Source: Blautia hominis
Lineage (GTDB): Bacteria; Bacillota; Clostridia; Lachnospirales; Lachnospiraceae
NCBI GenBank assembly: GCA_002270465.1
Contig: NQOF01000011.1
Span: forward strand, 47,438 to 111,437
DNA length: 64,000 bases
Direction of reading: 5' to 3'
The notes beneath the pieces are model-generated. The model had not been told where the DNA came from. It did no database searches and saw only the letters and a program-made list of their open reading frames with translations. The translations under genes were made by a program, and so were the position numbers. This document shows positions 35,122 to 44,072 of this stretch, one piece after another. Numbering within the stretch: position 1 is the stretch's first letter; each line of letters opens with the position of its first letter.

Positions 35122-36015
35122 TCAAGAGAGTAATTCCTTTACCTCCTCCAGTGAAAGGCCGGTGGCTTTTGAAACTTCCTGGGGTGAACTACCTTTCAGG
35201 AGCAGTTTAAGTGAAACGACTTTTAATGATTCCTGATTCTTCTTGGCTCTTTCCTGCTCCGTGATGGCTCTCTCCTGCTCTAACAGATCCATCACTGCTG
35301 CCACTGCCTGCTGTTTTTCTTCTTCAAACAGTCTTCCTACCTTCGTCATTCTAATCCACTCCTCTACTTGTCTTGCGAACTCCGGTTCTATGATCTTATC
35401 GGAAAATGTGATGATGCCTGACAGAACAAACAACTGCTGTTCTTCATCCTGTATATTTTTGGCAAGGTTTACTGCTTCCTCTAAAACCACCTTTTGTTTT
35501 TCTTTCTTTTCCTCTGTCAAGGGTAGGATGATGAGCTGCATGACCTCTGTATCACTTAGTTTTTCTCTGTTCTCTATTCTCTCCCTGACAGTCTTCAAGA
35601 TGATTTCCGCATTGATAGAAGACAGATATCCCGGCTCCACCGTGAGACGGAGGCATCCCACATCCAACACAGCATTGATATGGCGGATTCCGGATGTGCA
35701 TAAGACAATCATCCTCAACCGGATATTGCTGCCGTATTTTTTCAGGATCCGGGCTATGTGGTTCACGTACTTGATCTTGCTTTTCTCTGAAAATGTACTC
35801 TCATAGTCTATGACCGCATAGCTGCTGTCTTCCAGTTTGAAAAGATTGTCTGTCGCCATTTCATTTGCTTCTATTGCGGGCAGGTTGACGGGCAGTACCT
35901 CTTTTACTTTTGACATAGGTATCCCGTATACGGAAAAGGATTTTTCCTTCATCCCATCTCCCAGGATTTTGGAAACAATATCCTTGTTCTGATATGCAAT
36001 CTCTCCCATATACAT
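35122..36015 (-). CDS. Rpn-family recombination-promoting nuclease / PD-(D/E)XK transposase-like protein
   Basis: A 297-residue protein. The core YAVIDYESTFSEKSKIKYVNHIARILKKYG (residues about 67-96) has the D...E...K spacing of PD-(D/E)XK nucleases. A helical C-terminal region is rich in Glu/Gln/Lys (EQERAITEQERAKK) and ends in a small helix-turn unit (SPQEVSKATGLSLEEVKELL). Such genes are multi-copy and mobile in Lachnospiraceae; Rpn proteins promote RecA-independent horizontal transfer in E. coli. AAAGGAG precedes the ATG. No flanking inverted repeats are visible. Confidence 0.8.
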   Translation of the reverse strand: MYMGEIAYQNKDIVSKILGDGMKEKSFSVYGIPMSKVKEVLPVNLPAIEANEMATDNLFKLEDSSYAVIDYESTFSEKSKIKYVNHIARILKKYGSNIRLRMIVLCTSGIRHINAVLDVGCLRLTVEPGYLSSINAEIILKTVRERIENREKLSDTEVMQLIILPLTEEKKEKQKVVLEEAVNLAKNIQDEEQQLFVLSGIITFSDKIIEPEFARQVEEWIRMTKVGRLFEEEKQQAVAAVMDLLEQERAITEQERAKKNQESLKVVSLKLLLKGSSPQEVSKATGLSLEEVKELLS

Positions 36016-36303
36016 ATCTCTCCTTTATTTTAGCAAACTTTTATTTAACATGCAATCCCAAAAATACTGCCATTTGCATCACCTCCGGATCCTTATAGAT
36101 TTCAAGTGTTGGAAATAAGCGGCGATATGCCTCAATGCAGAGAAGCTGCACTGTAAAAGAAATTACCTCCAGCGGTCTTGTTTTCCGCTGTTATTACAGA
36201 TTACATGATATATGAATGAAAGTCAATTAAGTTTATATAACCTTTTTCTGTTATTTTAAGAAATAGCGTGGCAGTAAAATCTGCTGCAGGCTGAATGTAT
36301 AAC

Positions 36304-36398
36304 GCATGAAAATCCCGAGGCAGCCAGCGCGATATGGGGCAGAATGCTACATATCTGTGCATCGCAAAGCGTGTTACTGACACGGAGTGATCAGTAAC
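36304..36398. repeat. MITE-like repeat, family 1, copy B (left-truncated)
   Basis: About 95 bp matching 142-237 with few changes (shared core from GCAT[AG]AAAATCCCGAGG to CAGTAAC). The left end with its inverted repeat is missing. The right end forms a hairpin, GTTACTGA / TCAGTAAC. It lies in the 486-bp gap 36016-36501, which otherwise holds no gene; a TATAAT box at 36461-36466 probably serves the TSCPD gene. Confidence 0.72.
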
Positions 36399-36501
36399 AA
36401 TTGCTTTCCTCATCCCTGCCTCCCCGCAAAATCCCTATTTTCTTTTTCACGCATATCTGCTATAATTATCCGCAGGATAATACAAAACGGAGGATTATAT
36501 T

Positions 36502-36753
36502 ATGACTGTATATAAGACAAGAGGCGTATGTTCACGTTCTATCGAAATTGAATTGGATGGGGATACGATCTCATCTGTAAAATTCAACGGGGGATGCAAT
36601 GGCAATACCAAGGGAATTGCCAGTCTGGTGAAAGGCATGAAGGTTGACGAAGTCATCGAACGCCTGAAAGGAACCGACTGCGGCGGACGCGGTACATCCT
36701 GCCCGGACCAGCTTGCACTGGCTCTGGAATCTATAAAAGCTCAGAACGCCTGA
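36502..36753 (+). CDS. TIGR03905-type TSCPD domain protein
   Basis: An 83-residue protein, essentially one TSCPD domain. It has the conserved CSRSIEIELDG start, GGCNGNTKGIASLVKGM, CGGRGTSCPDQLA and a final helix. The domain is also found at the C-terminus of B12-dependent ribonucleotide reductases, where its Cys are thought to be redox or metal active. The role of the stand-alone form is not established. ACGGAGG precedes the ATG; the gene ends before a strong terminator. Confidence 0.88.
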   Translation: MTVYKTRGVCSRSIEIELDGDTISSVKFNGGCNGNTKGIASLVKGMKVDEVIERLKGTDCGGRGTSCPDQLALALESIKAQNA

Positions 36754-36775
36754 GACTGAAAATTTATCAGAAAAT

Positions 36776-36831
36776 AAAAGCCGCATCCTGCCAAGGACCA
36801 ATTCTATGGTTTCCTGCAGGAGACGGCTTTT
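36776..36831 (+). terminator. Terminator after TSCPD gene
   Basis: Two stacked stems (AAAAGCCG/CGGCTTTT and TCCTGC/GCAGGA) separated by a 2-base internal loop, followed by TTTTCTT. It ends 19 bases before the start of the permease gene. Confidence 0.85.
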
Positions 36832-36849
36832 CTTATGAGGTGGATATTG

Positions 36850-37980
36850 ATGAAGTCCTTTCTATATAAAATACTCCGGGAGGAGACGGTTTTCTGCATC
36901 TCGCTCCTTTTCGCCCTGCTTTCCATGCTGGCTGTAAAGCCTGATGCCGAATATGCGGGCTATATAGATCTGCGCACCCTGTGCCTCCTGTTTTGTCTCA
37001 TGGCTGTGACGGCAGGTTTTCAGAAATGCGGTATTTTCCGTATACTGGCCGAAAAACTCCTGGGTGCCCAGAACCATATGCGCGGGCTTGCACTCGCCCT
37101 GGTACTGCTGCCGTTTTTCTGTTCCATGGTGATCACAAATGATGTGGCGCTCCTCACCTTTGTTCCCTTCACCATCCTGGTACTGCATATTATCAAACAG
37201 GACAGGCATACTGCGCCGATCATTGTGCTGCAGACCATAGCTGCCAATCTGGGAAGTATGGCTACTCCCCCCGGAAATCCCCAGAACCTTTTTCTCTGTT
37301 CCAGATATGGGCTGGGAATGGGGGAGTTTTTTCTCACCATGCTGCCCTTCACTGCCATAAGCCTTATTCTGCTTCTTTTTTGTATCCGGTTTGTGCGTCA
37401 GGAACCTGTGAGGGTGTATTTTAAGGAGTCCTCCCCTCTGGAGCATCCACGGCTTCTGGCTGTTTTTACCGTCCTTTTTCTTATGTGCCTGCTGACTATC
37501 TTCCATGTTCTTCCCTATCAGGCCCTGACCTTGTGCGTTATGGTATGCCTTTTACTTCTTTCCAGGGACATCTTTGGGAACGTAGACTATTTTCTTTTGG
37601 CAACATTTATATGCTTTTTCGTCTTTTCCGGAAATCTTGGCAGAATGGAAACCATACGTTCCTTTCTGTCCGCTTGTATGACAAAAAACGGTATGCTGAC
37701 TTCTGTGCTCTCCAGCCAGATCATCAGTAATGTCCCCGCTGCTGTGCTTTTGTCTTCCTTTACGGAGAATTGGAAGGCCCTTTTGGTGGGTACCAATCTG
37801 GGCGGCCTGGGAACTCCCATCGCCTCTCTGGCAAGCCTGATCTCCATGAAATTTTATCTCAAGACCGAGGAGGCGGATTTTCGTTCCTATCTGCTGCTTT
37901 TTCCGGCCTTGAACGCTGGCGGACTTGTAATCCTCCTTACAGCCGCATACATACTTTCAGCCGCCGGTCTTCTCATTTGA
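36850..37980 (+). CDS. SLC13/ArsB-NhaD superfamily anion permease
   Basis: A 376-residue integral membrane protein with about ten hydrophobic segments. It has the superfamily signature ITNDVALLTFVPF near residue 95 and the paired second-half motif SNVPAAVLLSSF near 295. GSMATPPGNPQNLFL and LGGLGTPIASLASLI are the substrate-binding hairpin segments. It likely moves a dicarboxylate, arsenite or other anion; the substrate is unknown. The ATG at 36850 has GAGGTGG seven bases upstream, better than the in-frame ATG at 36835, which abuts the terminator hairpin. Confidence 0.85.
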   Translation: MKSFLYKILREETVFCISLLFALLSMLAVKPDAEYAGYIDLRTLCLLFCLMAVTAGFQKCGIFRILAEKLLGAQNHMRGLALALVLLPFFCSMVITNDVALLTFVPFTILVLHIIKQDRHTAPIIVLQTIAANLGSMATPPGNPQNLFLCSRYGLGMGEFFLTMLPFTAISLILLLFCIRFVRQEPVRVYFKESSPLEHPRLLAVFTVLFLMCLLTIFHVLPYQALTLCVMVCLLLLSRDIFGNVDYFLLATFICFFVFSGNLGRMETIRSFLSACMTKNGMLTSVLSSQIISNVPAAVLLSSFTENWKALLVGTNLGGLGTPIASLASLISMKFYLKTEEADFRSYLLLFPALNAGGLVILLTAAYILSAAGLLI

Positions 37981-37991
37981 AAACCGGCGGC
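37960..37991. terminator. Bidirectional terminator between permease and ABC permease
   Basis: A 9-bp perfect stem (GCCGCCGGT 37960-37968 / ACCGGCGGC 37983-37991) that includes the last codons of the plus-strand permease. It lies eight bases before the stop of the convergent ABC permease gene. Confidence 0.75.
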
Positions 37992-37998
37992 TTTACTG

Positions 37999-39210
37999 TT
38001 ACATCTCTATCTCTGTCTTTGTGGTTCCGAAGGACTCCTCCGCACCGCTTTTCTGCTTATTTACTGCCAGCGTAACACAGAGGACTGCTATTGTGAATCC
38101 CAGAAGGATCCCCATACACTTCCACACCGGAAGCAGATTCTCTATGCCGAATCCGGTCAGACCGCTGATCTCATCCAGGCATTCTTCGTACCAGTATACG
38201 GGCAGGCATCTGGCAAATTTCAGAACGCCGTCCCCCATAATGCTGATGGGCACAAATGCCCCTCCCAGGAAAGACAGGCCCAGGGCCAGTATATTGGCTG
38301 CCGCGTTCTGCATATTCGTATCCCTGACAAAGAGGGATGCCAACACCGAGACTGCCATAGCAAGCAAAAGCATGATAAAGCTGTTCAGCAGGATCAGACC
38401 TGTGATCCTAATATCCATGTCCTTCACCGAATCGTAATATAGGAAAAGTCCCGCAACTGTAAGTATTATCCAGAATACGATCCCAACACATGCACATCCC
38501 AGTCCCATCTGCCACAGCCGTGTAAATGGTTTCAAAGGCCCGCACAGATTCCTCATACGGATATCCGGTCTCTGGAAGCTGAGGAATATGGAGGTAATGC
38601 AGAGAACACAGATAACCAGAATGATATACGGCGCCACCTGATATTGAGCCTTAAATCCCTCGGAAACGGGCTGTGTCTTCAAATACTGGCGTTTTTCCAC
38701 GCTGACACTGCTGTTTAAAAGTTCTGATACCTCATCTGCAATTTTCTCTCTGTCCGGATTCTCCTCTATCTTTTCCCTGGTCTGTATATAACCCCAATAT
38801 TGGTTAACATAACTACTCATCTGATATCCACTGGCGGAATCCTGTGTCTTATTTTCCAGTAATCTGACCGGTTTCTCATCCTTCAGGGCATCCTGGAACC
38901 CCTCCGGGATGATCAGGATATAGCTGACTGCCTCGTTAAATCTGGCATCCTGAATGACTTCCAGATCATCTTCAAGAGGCACATAAGTACCATGCTCCTT
39001 TAAAAAATCCATCATTTTTTCCGTATAGGTTGTTTCTTTATCTCTGTTTATCACTGTAAACGTAGGGCGGCTCTCCTCAAATACACTGCTGTAGCTCTGT
39101 CTGCCAATCTGTGAGAGCATAATGGATACACCGATAAATATGATAAAATAAGTGGCAAACATGACCATCCTGCGTCTGATCACCAACAGACATGCCTTAA
39201 ATACTCTCAT
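37999..39210 (-). CDS. ABC-2 type transporter permease, 403 residues
   Basis: One of two membrane subunits of an exporter. The architecture is one N-terminal helix (VMFATYFIIFIGVSIML), a large extracytoplasmic domain of about 150 residues, and then five C-terminal helices, as in YhgE/DrrB-type ABC-2 permeases. AAGGAGG precedes the ATG. The start overlaps the stop of the sister permease by 14 bp. It is the last gene of the three-gene ABC operon, which is divergent from a two-component system. Confidence 0.88.
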   Translation of the reverse strand: MRVFKACLLVIRRRMVMFATYFIIFIGVSIMLSQIGRQSYSSVFEESRPTFTVINRDKETTYTEKMMDFLKEHGTYVPLEDDLEVIQDARFNEAVSYILIIPEGFQDALKDEKPVRLLENKTQDSASGYQMSSYVNQYWGYIQTREKIEENPDREKIADEVSELLNSSVSVEKRQYLKTQPVSEGFKAQYQVAPYIILVICVLCITSIFLSFQRPDIRMRNLCGPLKPFTRLWQMGLGCACVGIVFWIILTVAGLFLYYDSVKDMDIRITGLILLNSFIMLLLAMAVSVLASLFVRDTNMQNAAANILALGLSFLGGAFVPISIMGDGVLKFARCLPVYWYEECLDEISGLTGFGIENLLPVWKCMGILLGFTIAVLCVTLAVNKQKSGAEESFGTTKTEIEM

Positions 39211-40336
39211 AATTCTGCCTCCTTAAAGAAAATGCTGACAACAGAAACATTCCGGCTGCCATAGCCAGTATCACAGCTATGTTCTGGCAGTATCTCTGAT
39301 AGTCGTCAAAATAGTACAGGCAGTAGAAGGCATCTGATATCCTTGCCGCAGGGTTCAGCCAGGAGATAATAGGCATATTCTGGTCCACAATATATTTCAT
39401 GCCTGAAACCATCATGCCTGCCCCAAAACAGCAAACCATAGTGATGGATACCAGAATTCCAACCTTCATATTCTCCCCCAGTTTAGACAGGCAGCTTACA
39501 ACCGTACCAAACGCCACACCCAGGATAGTGCCTGCCAGGCACGTGAGAACGAGAAGAGGCAGCCGGTCCCCAAAATCCACTTTCAGAATAACCGTAATAT
39601 AAAATAATAGAAACAGCAGGCTCATCATATGCACTGTTGCGCTTGCCAGCAGGTCGTAGAAGATCACACGGATCCTGCCAAGAGGCGCCATCATGCGCCT
39701 GGCTCCCAGGGCGGACAGGTTTCCCTGCAGATATGTGATACTTGTAAGCCCCTGCATACCGCCGTACATGCATACCATTGCCATCAGGGCATAATAGAAG
39801 TTTATCACCGGGGAATAGGGCTGTGAGGAGAGAGATATTTCCTCTGTAAGGGTATCTCCTCCCATGATCTCCTCAAGATCAAGGGCATATCCCGGATTTT
39901 TTTCCATTATGGCCCTTATATTTCCCTCTGTCTGCACATAACGGTCCAAAAAGCTTTTCAGGATTGTCTGGTTCATGCCGTCCTGCTTTACCACAAGCTG
40001 AGGGGTATTTTCCCTGATAAGGATATATCCGTCAATGTCTCCCTTCTCCAGCGCACTGTCCGCTTTATCCCTCTGTGCGTATTCCGTCACCTTCAGTATG
40101 GCGTCCTCCCCGCTGCTCACCTGTTCCAAAACCTGACTGAACATCTGGTTTTCCTCATAGGCGGTATCCGTGATCACACCCACCGGAACAGACTCCAAAT
40201 TGTCTGACTGTGACACGGCTGACAGGCAGAAATAAAACAGGGTCGACATGATGAGCGGAAAGGCCCAAATCCAAATCAGCTGATCCTTGTTCCGAATGGA
40301 ACTGAGTAAACGCTTACTGTAAATATTCCAGAACAT
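39197..40336 (-). CDS. ABC-2 type transporter permease, 379 residues
   Basis: The sister membrane subunit with the same plan: helix 1 (LIWIWAFPLIMSTLFYFCL), an external domain, then helices from about residue 170. The ATG at 40336 has AGGGGGG at 6-base spacing; an ATG two codons earlier is too close. It starts about ten bases after the ATPase gene. The two permeases probably form a heterodimer for export of a drug, peptide or lipid; the substrate is unknown. Confidence 0.88.
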   Translation of the reverse strand: MFWNIYSKRLLSSIRNKDQLIWIWAFPLIMSTLFYFCLSAVSQSDNLESVPVGVITDTAYEENQMFSQVLEQVSSGEDAILKVTEYAQRDKADSALEKGDIDGYILIRENTPQLVVKQDGMNQTILKSFLDRYVQTEGNIRAIMEKNPGYALDLEEIMGGDTLTEEISLSSQPYSPVINFYYALMAMVCMYGGMQGLTSITYLQGNLSALGARRMMAPLGRIRVIFYDLLASATVHMMSLLFLLFYITVILKVDFGDRLPLLVLTCLAGTILGVAFGTVVSCLSKLGENMKVGILVSITMVCCFGAGMMVSGMKYIVDQNMPIISWLNPAARISDAFYCLYYFDDYQRYCQNIAVILAMAAGMFLLSAFSLRRQNYESI

Positions 40337-40347
40337 ATCCATCCCCC

Positions 40348-41280
40348 CTAATCCCTCAGTTCTTTTCCTGTGATCTCCAGGAAAACATCGTTTAATGTAG
40401 GCGGCTCTGAAAATATCCTGCCGAAATATATTTTGTTCTTCCGCAGAATATCCAGCAGCGTAATGAGGCTGTGGCCTCCGCTCTCACACTGCACCTTCAA
40501 AAGATTCCCTTCATATTCCGCTTCCAGTACACCTTCCACTTTCTGCATTTTCGCCATGATCTCCGACGGAAGTTCTGATAATTCTATGGTGATCTTCTCA
40601 CCTGTACGGATCAGGCCCTTCAGCTCCTCTTTGGTGCCGGAAGCAATCTCCCTGCCTTTATCCATGATCATGATGCGGGAGCATATCTGCTCCACCTCTT
40701 CCATATAGTGGGTGGTATAGATGACAGTGGCACCGTTTCGGTTCAGCATTTTGATGCCTTCCAGAATGCTGTTTCTGCTCTGCGGGTCAACCGCTACTGT
40801 AGGTTCATCCATAAAGATCAGCTCCGGCTTATGGGCAATACCGCAGGCAATATTCAGACGCCTCAGAAGGCCGCCGCTGAGTTTTCTGGGCAGAAATTTC
40901 CTGAAATCTTTCATATCCGTAAATTCCATAGCCTCCTCTACCAGAGCCTTTCTTTTCGTCTTTTCGGGCACATACATGCCGCAGAAATAGTCTATATTCT
41001 CATAAACGGTCAGTTCATTGAACACTGCCACATTCTGCATCACAACACCGATCCTCTGTTTCACCGACCGGTTGTCCGGCGCCATGGTCTCTCCGAAAAG
41101 CCGTATTTCCCCTTTATCGTATTTGAGCAGGGCAAGCATACAGTTGATGGCAGTGGTCTTGCCGCTGCCGTTTGGCCCGAGCAGACCGTAAATCTCCCCT
41201 TTCTTTACCTGAAGATTAAAATGGTCCAGAGCCACCAGATCCTTATACCGTTTTACGAGATTGTTTACTTCTATAATCAT
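40348..41280 (-). CDS. ABC transporter ATP-binding protein
   Basis: A 310-residue ATPase: Walker A LLGPNGSGKTT near residue 33, Q-loop VVMQNV, signature LSGGLLRRLNIA near 143, Walker B LIFMDEPTVAVD, and the H-loop THYMEE. The C-terminal ~80 residues are the DrrA/CcmA-type extension. AGGGGAGGAAG precedes the ATG. It is the first gene of the operon, with a control region of about 200 bp shared with the divergent histidine kinase. Confidence 0.95.
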   Translation of the reverse strand: MIIEVNNLVKRYKDLVALDHFNLQVKKGEIYGLLGPNGSGKTTAINCMLALLKYDKGEIRLFGETMAPDNRSVKQRIGVVMQNVAVFNELTVYENIDYFCGMYVPEKTKRKALVEEAMEFTDMKDFRKFLPRKLSGGLLRRLNIACGIAHKPELIFMDEPTVAVDPQSRNSILEGIKMLNRNGATVIYTTHYMEEVEQICSRIMIMDKGREIASGTKEELKGLIRTGEKITIELSELPSEIMAKMQKVEGVLEAEYEGNLLKVQCESGGHSLITLLDILRKNKIYFGRIFSEPPTLNDVFLEITGKELRD

Positions 41281-41349
41281 AGGTCTTCCTCCCCTTTTTC
41301 TTATCTGCCTTCATTCTATCAATTTTGCTCCGCCTCTGACAGTGAGCAG

Positions 41350-41387
41350 TGTCATGAATACAGGCCGCTGTATATGACATTTGTCAT
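41350..41387. promoter_or_regulatory. Candidate operator in ABC / two-component divergent region
   Basis: Nested dyads: TGTCAT (41350-41355), TACAG (41359-41363), CTGTA (41368-41372), ATGACA (41374-41379), then a second dyad ATGACA TT TGTCAT (41374-41387). The site sits between the divergent ABC ATPase and kinase starts. It is the natural place for the NarL-type response regulator to bind. Confidence 0.5.
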
Positions 41388-41487
41388 TTCTTCCTGCGGC
41401 ACCTTACTTTTTACGCGCTCCTGTGATACACTCTTACTACAAGCATTGATAAATCTTAAGACACACTCCGGGAAAGGGGGCGTACAT

Positions 41488-42567
41488 ATGAGGCGTCTGT
41501 GGGATAAATCCTTTATTTTTATATTTTGCACCCTGAATCTTGCAGGCTATTCTATTAATACTCCTCTTATCTCAGCCCTGCTTTTATCACTCAGTGTAAC
41601 CGCTCTCATTTCCTATCTGGACCGGGAACGGTCCCGGGATTTCCTGTGTGGGATCTGCATCGCTGTCTCCCTGTTCTACTCCGGTCTGGCAGTCTTTCTT
41701 CCGGTCATTTACTATGACTGCCAGCGTTCCCGGAAAAGGCTTCTGCAGTTTGTCTGGTTCCCGGCATACCTGTACCATTTTCACAATTTCACGGTATCGG
41801 CCTTTTTTCTGAACCTTATGACAGGGCTGCTCGCAGTCTACATCTCCCGGCGGACGATAGAATATGAAAAGATGATGACGGAATTTCACAATTCCCAGGA
41901 CAGCACCCGTGAGGAATCCCTTTATCTGGAACAGAGGAACAGGGAGCTTCTGGAAAAACAGGAGTATGAGATCCAACTGGCAACCCTCACCGAACGAAAC
42001 CGGATCGCCAGGGAGATCCATGACAATGTAGGTCATCTGCTCACTCGTTCCCTCTTCCAGATACGGGCCATGCAGGTTGTGTGGAAAGAACAGGAGGAGC
42101 TGGCCGCACAACTTTCTGCTGTTAAATCCACACTGGATGATGCTATGAACAATGTGCGCAGCAGTGTGCACAATCTGTATGAGGAATCTGTGGACCTGCA
42201 GATGGTACTCTCACGCCTGACCCGGGAGTTTACCTTCTGTCCCGCGGCACTGGACTACAACGCCAAGATTGAGTCCAAAGAGCTGAAATACTGCGTGATC
42301 GCCATTGTAAGGGAGGCCCTGTCCAACATTTCCAGGCACAGCAATGCAACAGAAGCTTCTGTCTCTGTGCTGGAACATCCCGGCTTCTACCAGCTCATCA
42401 TCCAGGACAATGGTACCCAGACCGCCGTATCCGGTGCCGGAGGTATCGGACTTATGAATATGAGGGAGAGAGTGGAGGATTTTCACGGCATTTTCAGGAC
42501 GGAGAACAAGAACGGGTTCCGTATTTTTATCTCGATTCCCAAACAGAGCGAGCAGGTTTCAAAATAA
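41488..42567 (+). CDS. NarL-family sensor histidine kinase
   Basis: A 359-residue kinase. The N-terminal ~110 residues hold several hydrophobic segments (about 4-5 helices) with almost no external loop, i.e. an intramembrane-sensing type. A short coiled coil follows (EESLYLEQRNRELLEKQEYE). The HisKA_3 box ERNRIAREIHDNVGH has His178. The ATPase has VREALSNISRHSNA, QDNG and GGIGLMNMRERV. GGAAAGGGGG precedes the ATG at 41488; the open frame extends upstream but without a site. It pairs with the following response regulator and faces the ABC exporter operon, as in LiaRS-like cell-envelope stress systems. Confidence 0.92.
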   Translation: MRRLWDKSFIFIFCTLNLAGYSINTPLISALLLSLSVTALISYLDRERSRDFLCGICIAVSLFYSGLAVFLPVIYYDCQRSRKRLLQFVWFPAYLYHFHNFTVSAFFLNLMTGLLAVYISRRTIEYEKMMTEFHNSQDSTREESLYLEQRNRELLEKQEYEIQLATLTERNRIAREIHDNVGHLLTRSLFQIRAMQVVWKEQEELAAQLSAVKSTLDDAMNNVRSSVHNLYEESVDLQMVLSRLTREFTFCPAALDYNAKIESKELKYCVIAIVREALSNISRHSNATEASVSVLEHPGFYQLIIQDNGTQTAVSGAGGIGLMNMRERVEDFHGIFRTENKNGFRIFISIPKQSEQVSK

Positions 42568-42594
42568 CCCGGATAACAGAAGTGAGGTATTGAT

Positions 42595-43221
42595 ATGAAA
42601 GTTATTATTGTTGATGATGACCCTTTTGTCTGCATTTCATTGAAAACGATCCTGCAGGCAGAGCCGGGTATTGAAGTATGTGCTTCCGGAAACAGCGGGG
42701 AGGCGGCTGTCCGTCTGTACGAGGACATGCGGCCGGATATTCTGCTTATGGATATTCAGATGGGGGACTTTTCCGGTCTGGATGCAGGGGCTGAGATATT
42801 GGAAAAACATCCGGAGGCCAGGATCCTGTTCCTGACCACCTTTTCAGACGACGAGTACATTGTGCGCGCTCTGCGCATTGGTGCCAAAGGTTATCTGATC
42901 AAACAGGATATTGAGACCATTGCTCCGGCTCTGCACTCCGTCATGTCCGGGCAGAGTGTGTTCGGCAGCGAAATTGTTACCAGGATCCCGAAAATGATGG
43001 AACGATCCGGGAGCATGGATCTGAGCAGATATGGGATATTAGAACGGGAAATGGATGTCATTGAGCTGGTGGCAAAAGGCCTGAATAATAAAGAAATCGC
43101 ACAGAGCCTTTACCTCAGTGAAGGCACTGTGCGGAATTATTTAAGCGCAATATTAGATAAACTGAGTCTGCGTGACAGGACGCAGCTTGCGGTTTTCTAT
43201 TATAAGAACATGGAAAACTGA
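42595..43221 (+). CDS. NarL/LuxR-family response regulator
   Basis: A 208-residue two-domain regulator. The receiver domain has acidic residues DDD at 7-9, phospho-acceptor Asp53 (LLMDIQMGD), Thr in FLTTFSD and Lys in AKGYLIK. The LuxR helix-turn-helix reads VIELVAKGLNNKEIAQSLYLSEGTVRNYLSAIL. It is cotranscribed with the kinase, 27 bases downstream. The likely targets are its own operon and the divergent ABC genes. Confidence 0.95.
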   Translation: MKVIIVDDDPFVCISLKTILQAEPGIEVCASGNSGEAAVRLYEDMRPDILLMDIQMGDFSGLDAGAEILEKHPEARILFLTTFSDDEYIVRALRIGAKGYLIKQDIETIAPALHSVMSGQSVFGSEIVTRIPKMMERSGSMDLSRYGILEREMDVIELVAKGLNNKEIAQSLYLSEGTVRNYLSAILDKLSLRDRTQLAVFYYKNMEN

Positions 43222-43233
43222 TGCTCACAGCCA

Positions 43234-43464
43234 TTAAAAAGAGCCAAAGCTGGTGATATAGACTCCCTCTCTCAGCTTTATACCTATATGGAAATTCCCT
43301 TGTTGATAGTGAATGGTCTGGTACCATCTGTTTTCACTCCATTTTAGTAAATTATTAGGTTCAAATCCGGTCATTCCAAATCCCACAAGTCCCACAGCTG
43401 CTCCGGCCAGCATAAAAATAACGCCAGCCAGCAGGATCTTACTTTTAAAAGATTTCATTTTCAT
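43234..43464 (-). CDS. Truncated DUF4097-type membrane protein, 76 residues
   Basis: One N-terminal transmembrane helix (ILLAGVIFMLAGAAVGLVGFG), then a short region, FEPNNLLKWSENRWYQTIHY, typical of the start of DUF4097-type proteins. The long beta-strand repeat domain that should follow is absent: the frame stops at 43234, and the response-regulator gene ends 13 bases further. ATG overlaps the DUF1700 stop. PadR, DUF1700 and DUF4097 normally form a three-gene envelope-stress unit, so this is probably a 3' truncated remnant, possibly still made. Confidence 0.7.
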   Translation of the reverse strand: MKMKSFKSKILLAGVIFMLAGAAVGLVGFGMTGFEPNNLLKWSENRWYQTIHYQQGNFHIGIKLREGVYITSFGSF

Positions 43465-44072
43465 GCTTTAACACCTCTCTTTTTCTGAAACAGTCCTGCA
43501 AGCCATCTGCTGAATGTTTTTGTAACCACTACAAATTTTTTACCCACTTCCCAGGTAAGCAGTGCGGTTACCAAAAAAACGCCTGCAAGCAGAATTCCCA
43601 GTCCCATCTGCACCAAACCTGTGGCACTATCCTGGAACAACAATATTGCAGAACCTACTGTGCTTACCAGGGCTAAAAAAAGACTGGACACACTAAATAC
43701 GCCGAATAAAAAGGGAATACACCAGATAATTACATAGGCACATAATACCATGATCACGGCTGAAAGCGCACAGCAGATAGCCGCCAGGACCAAACTTCCC
43801 CAAAGCGGAGACCCCAGGACTAATAATGCAATAACACCTGCCTTCATCCACTTGGGTGTGGGCTTCGGCGGCAGAGCGTCTCTGTCTGACAGGATTTCCT
43901 GTGCTATCTCGCCGGGATTCCCAATCCGCTGCACAGCCTCCTCCTCCTCACATCCGTCCTCCATATAATCCGCGATCATCTCTGAATAATAGGATAGGAA
44001 TCTATTCCGTTCCTCCCTTTTCAGGCTCCGCAGCAGTCGCTCCAGACTGCTTATAAATTCATCCTTCTTCAT
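43461..44072 (-). CDS. DUF1700 family membrane protein
   Basis: A 203-residue protein. The N-terminal cytosolic helical domain (KKDEFISSLERLLRSLKREERNRFLSYYSEMI...EEEAVQRIGNPGEIAQEIL) is characteristic of DUF1700/HAAS proteins. Four hydrophobic segments and a basic tail follow. It starts 11 bases inside the PadR gene's 3' end. Family members act with PadR regulators in membrane-stress responses; the exact function is unknown. Confidence 0.88.
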   Translation of the reverse strand: MKKDEFISSLERLLRSLKREERNRFLSYYSEMIADYMEDGCEEEEAVQRIGNPGEIAQEILSDRDALPPKPTPKWMKAGVIALLVLGSPLWGSLVLAAICCALSAVIMVLCAYVIIWCIPFLFGVFSVSSLFLALVSTVGSAILLFQDSATGLVQMGLGILLAGVFLVTALLTWEVGKKFVVVTKTFSRWLAGLFQKKRGVKA

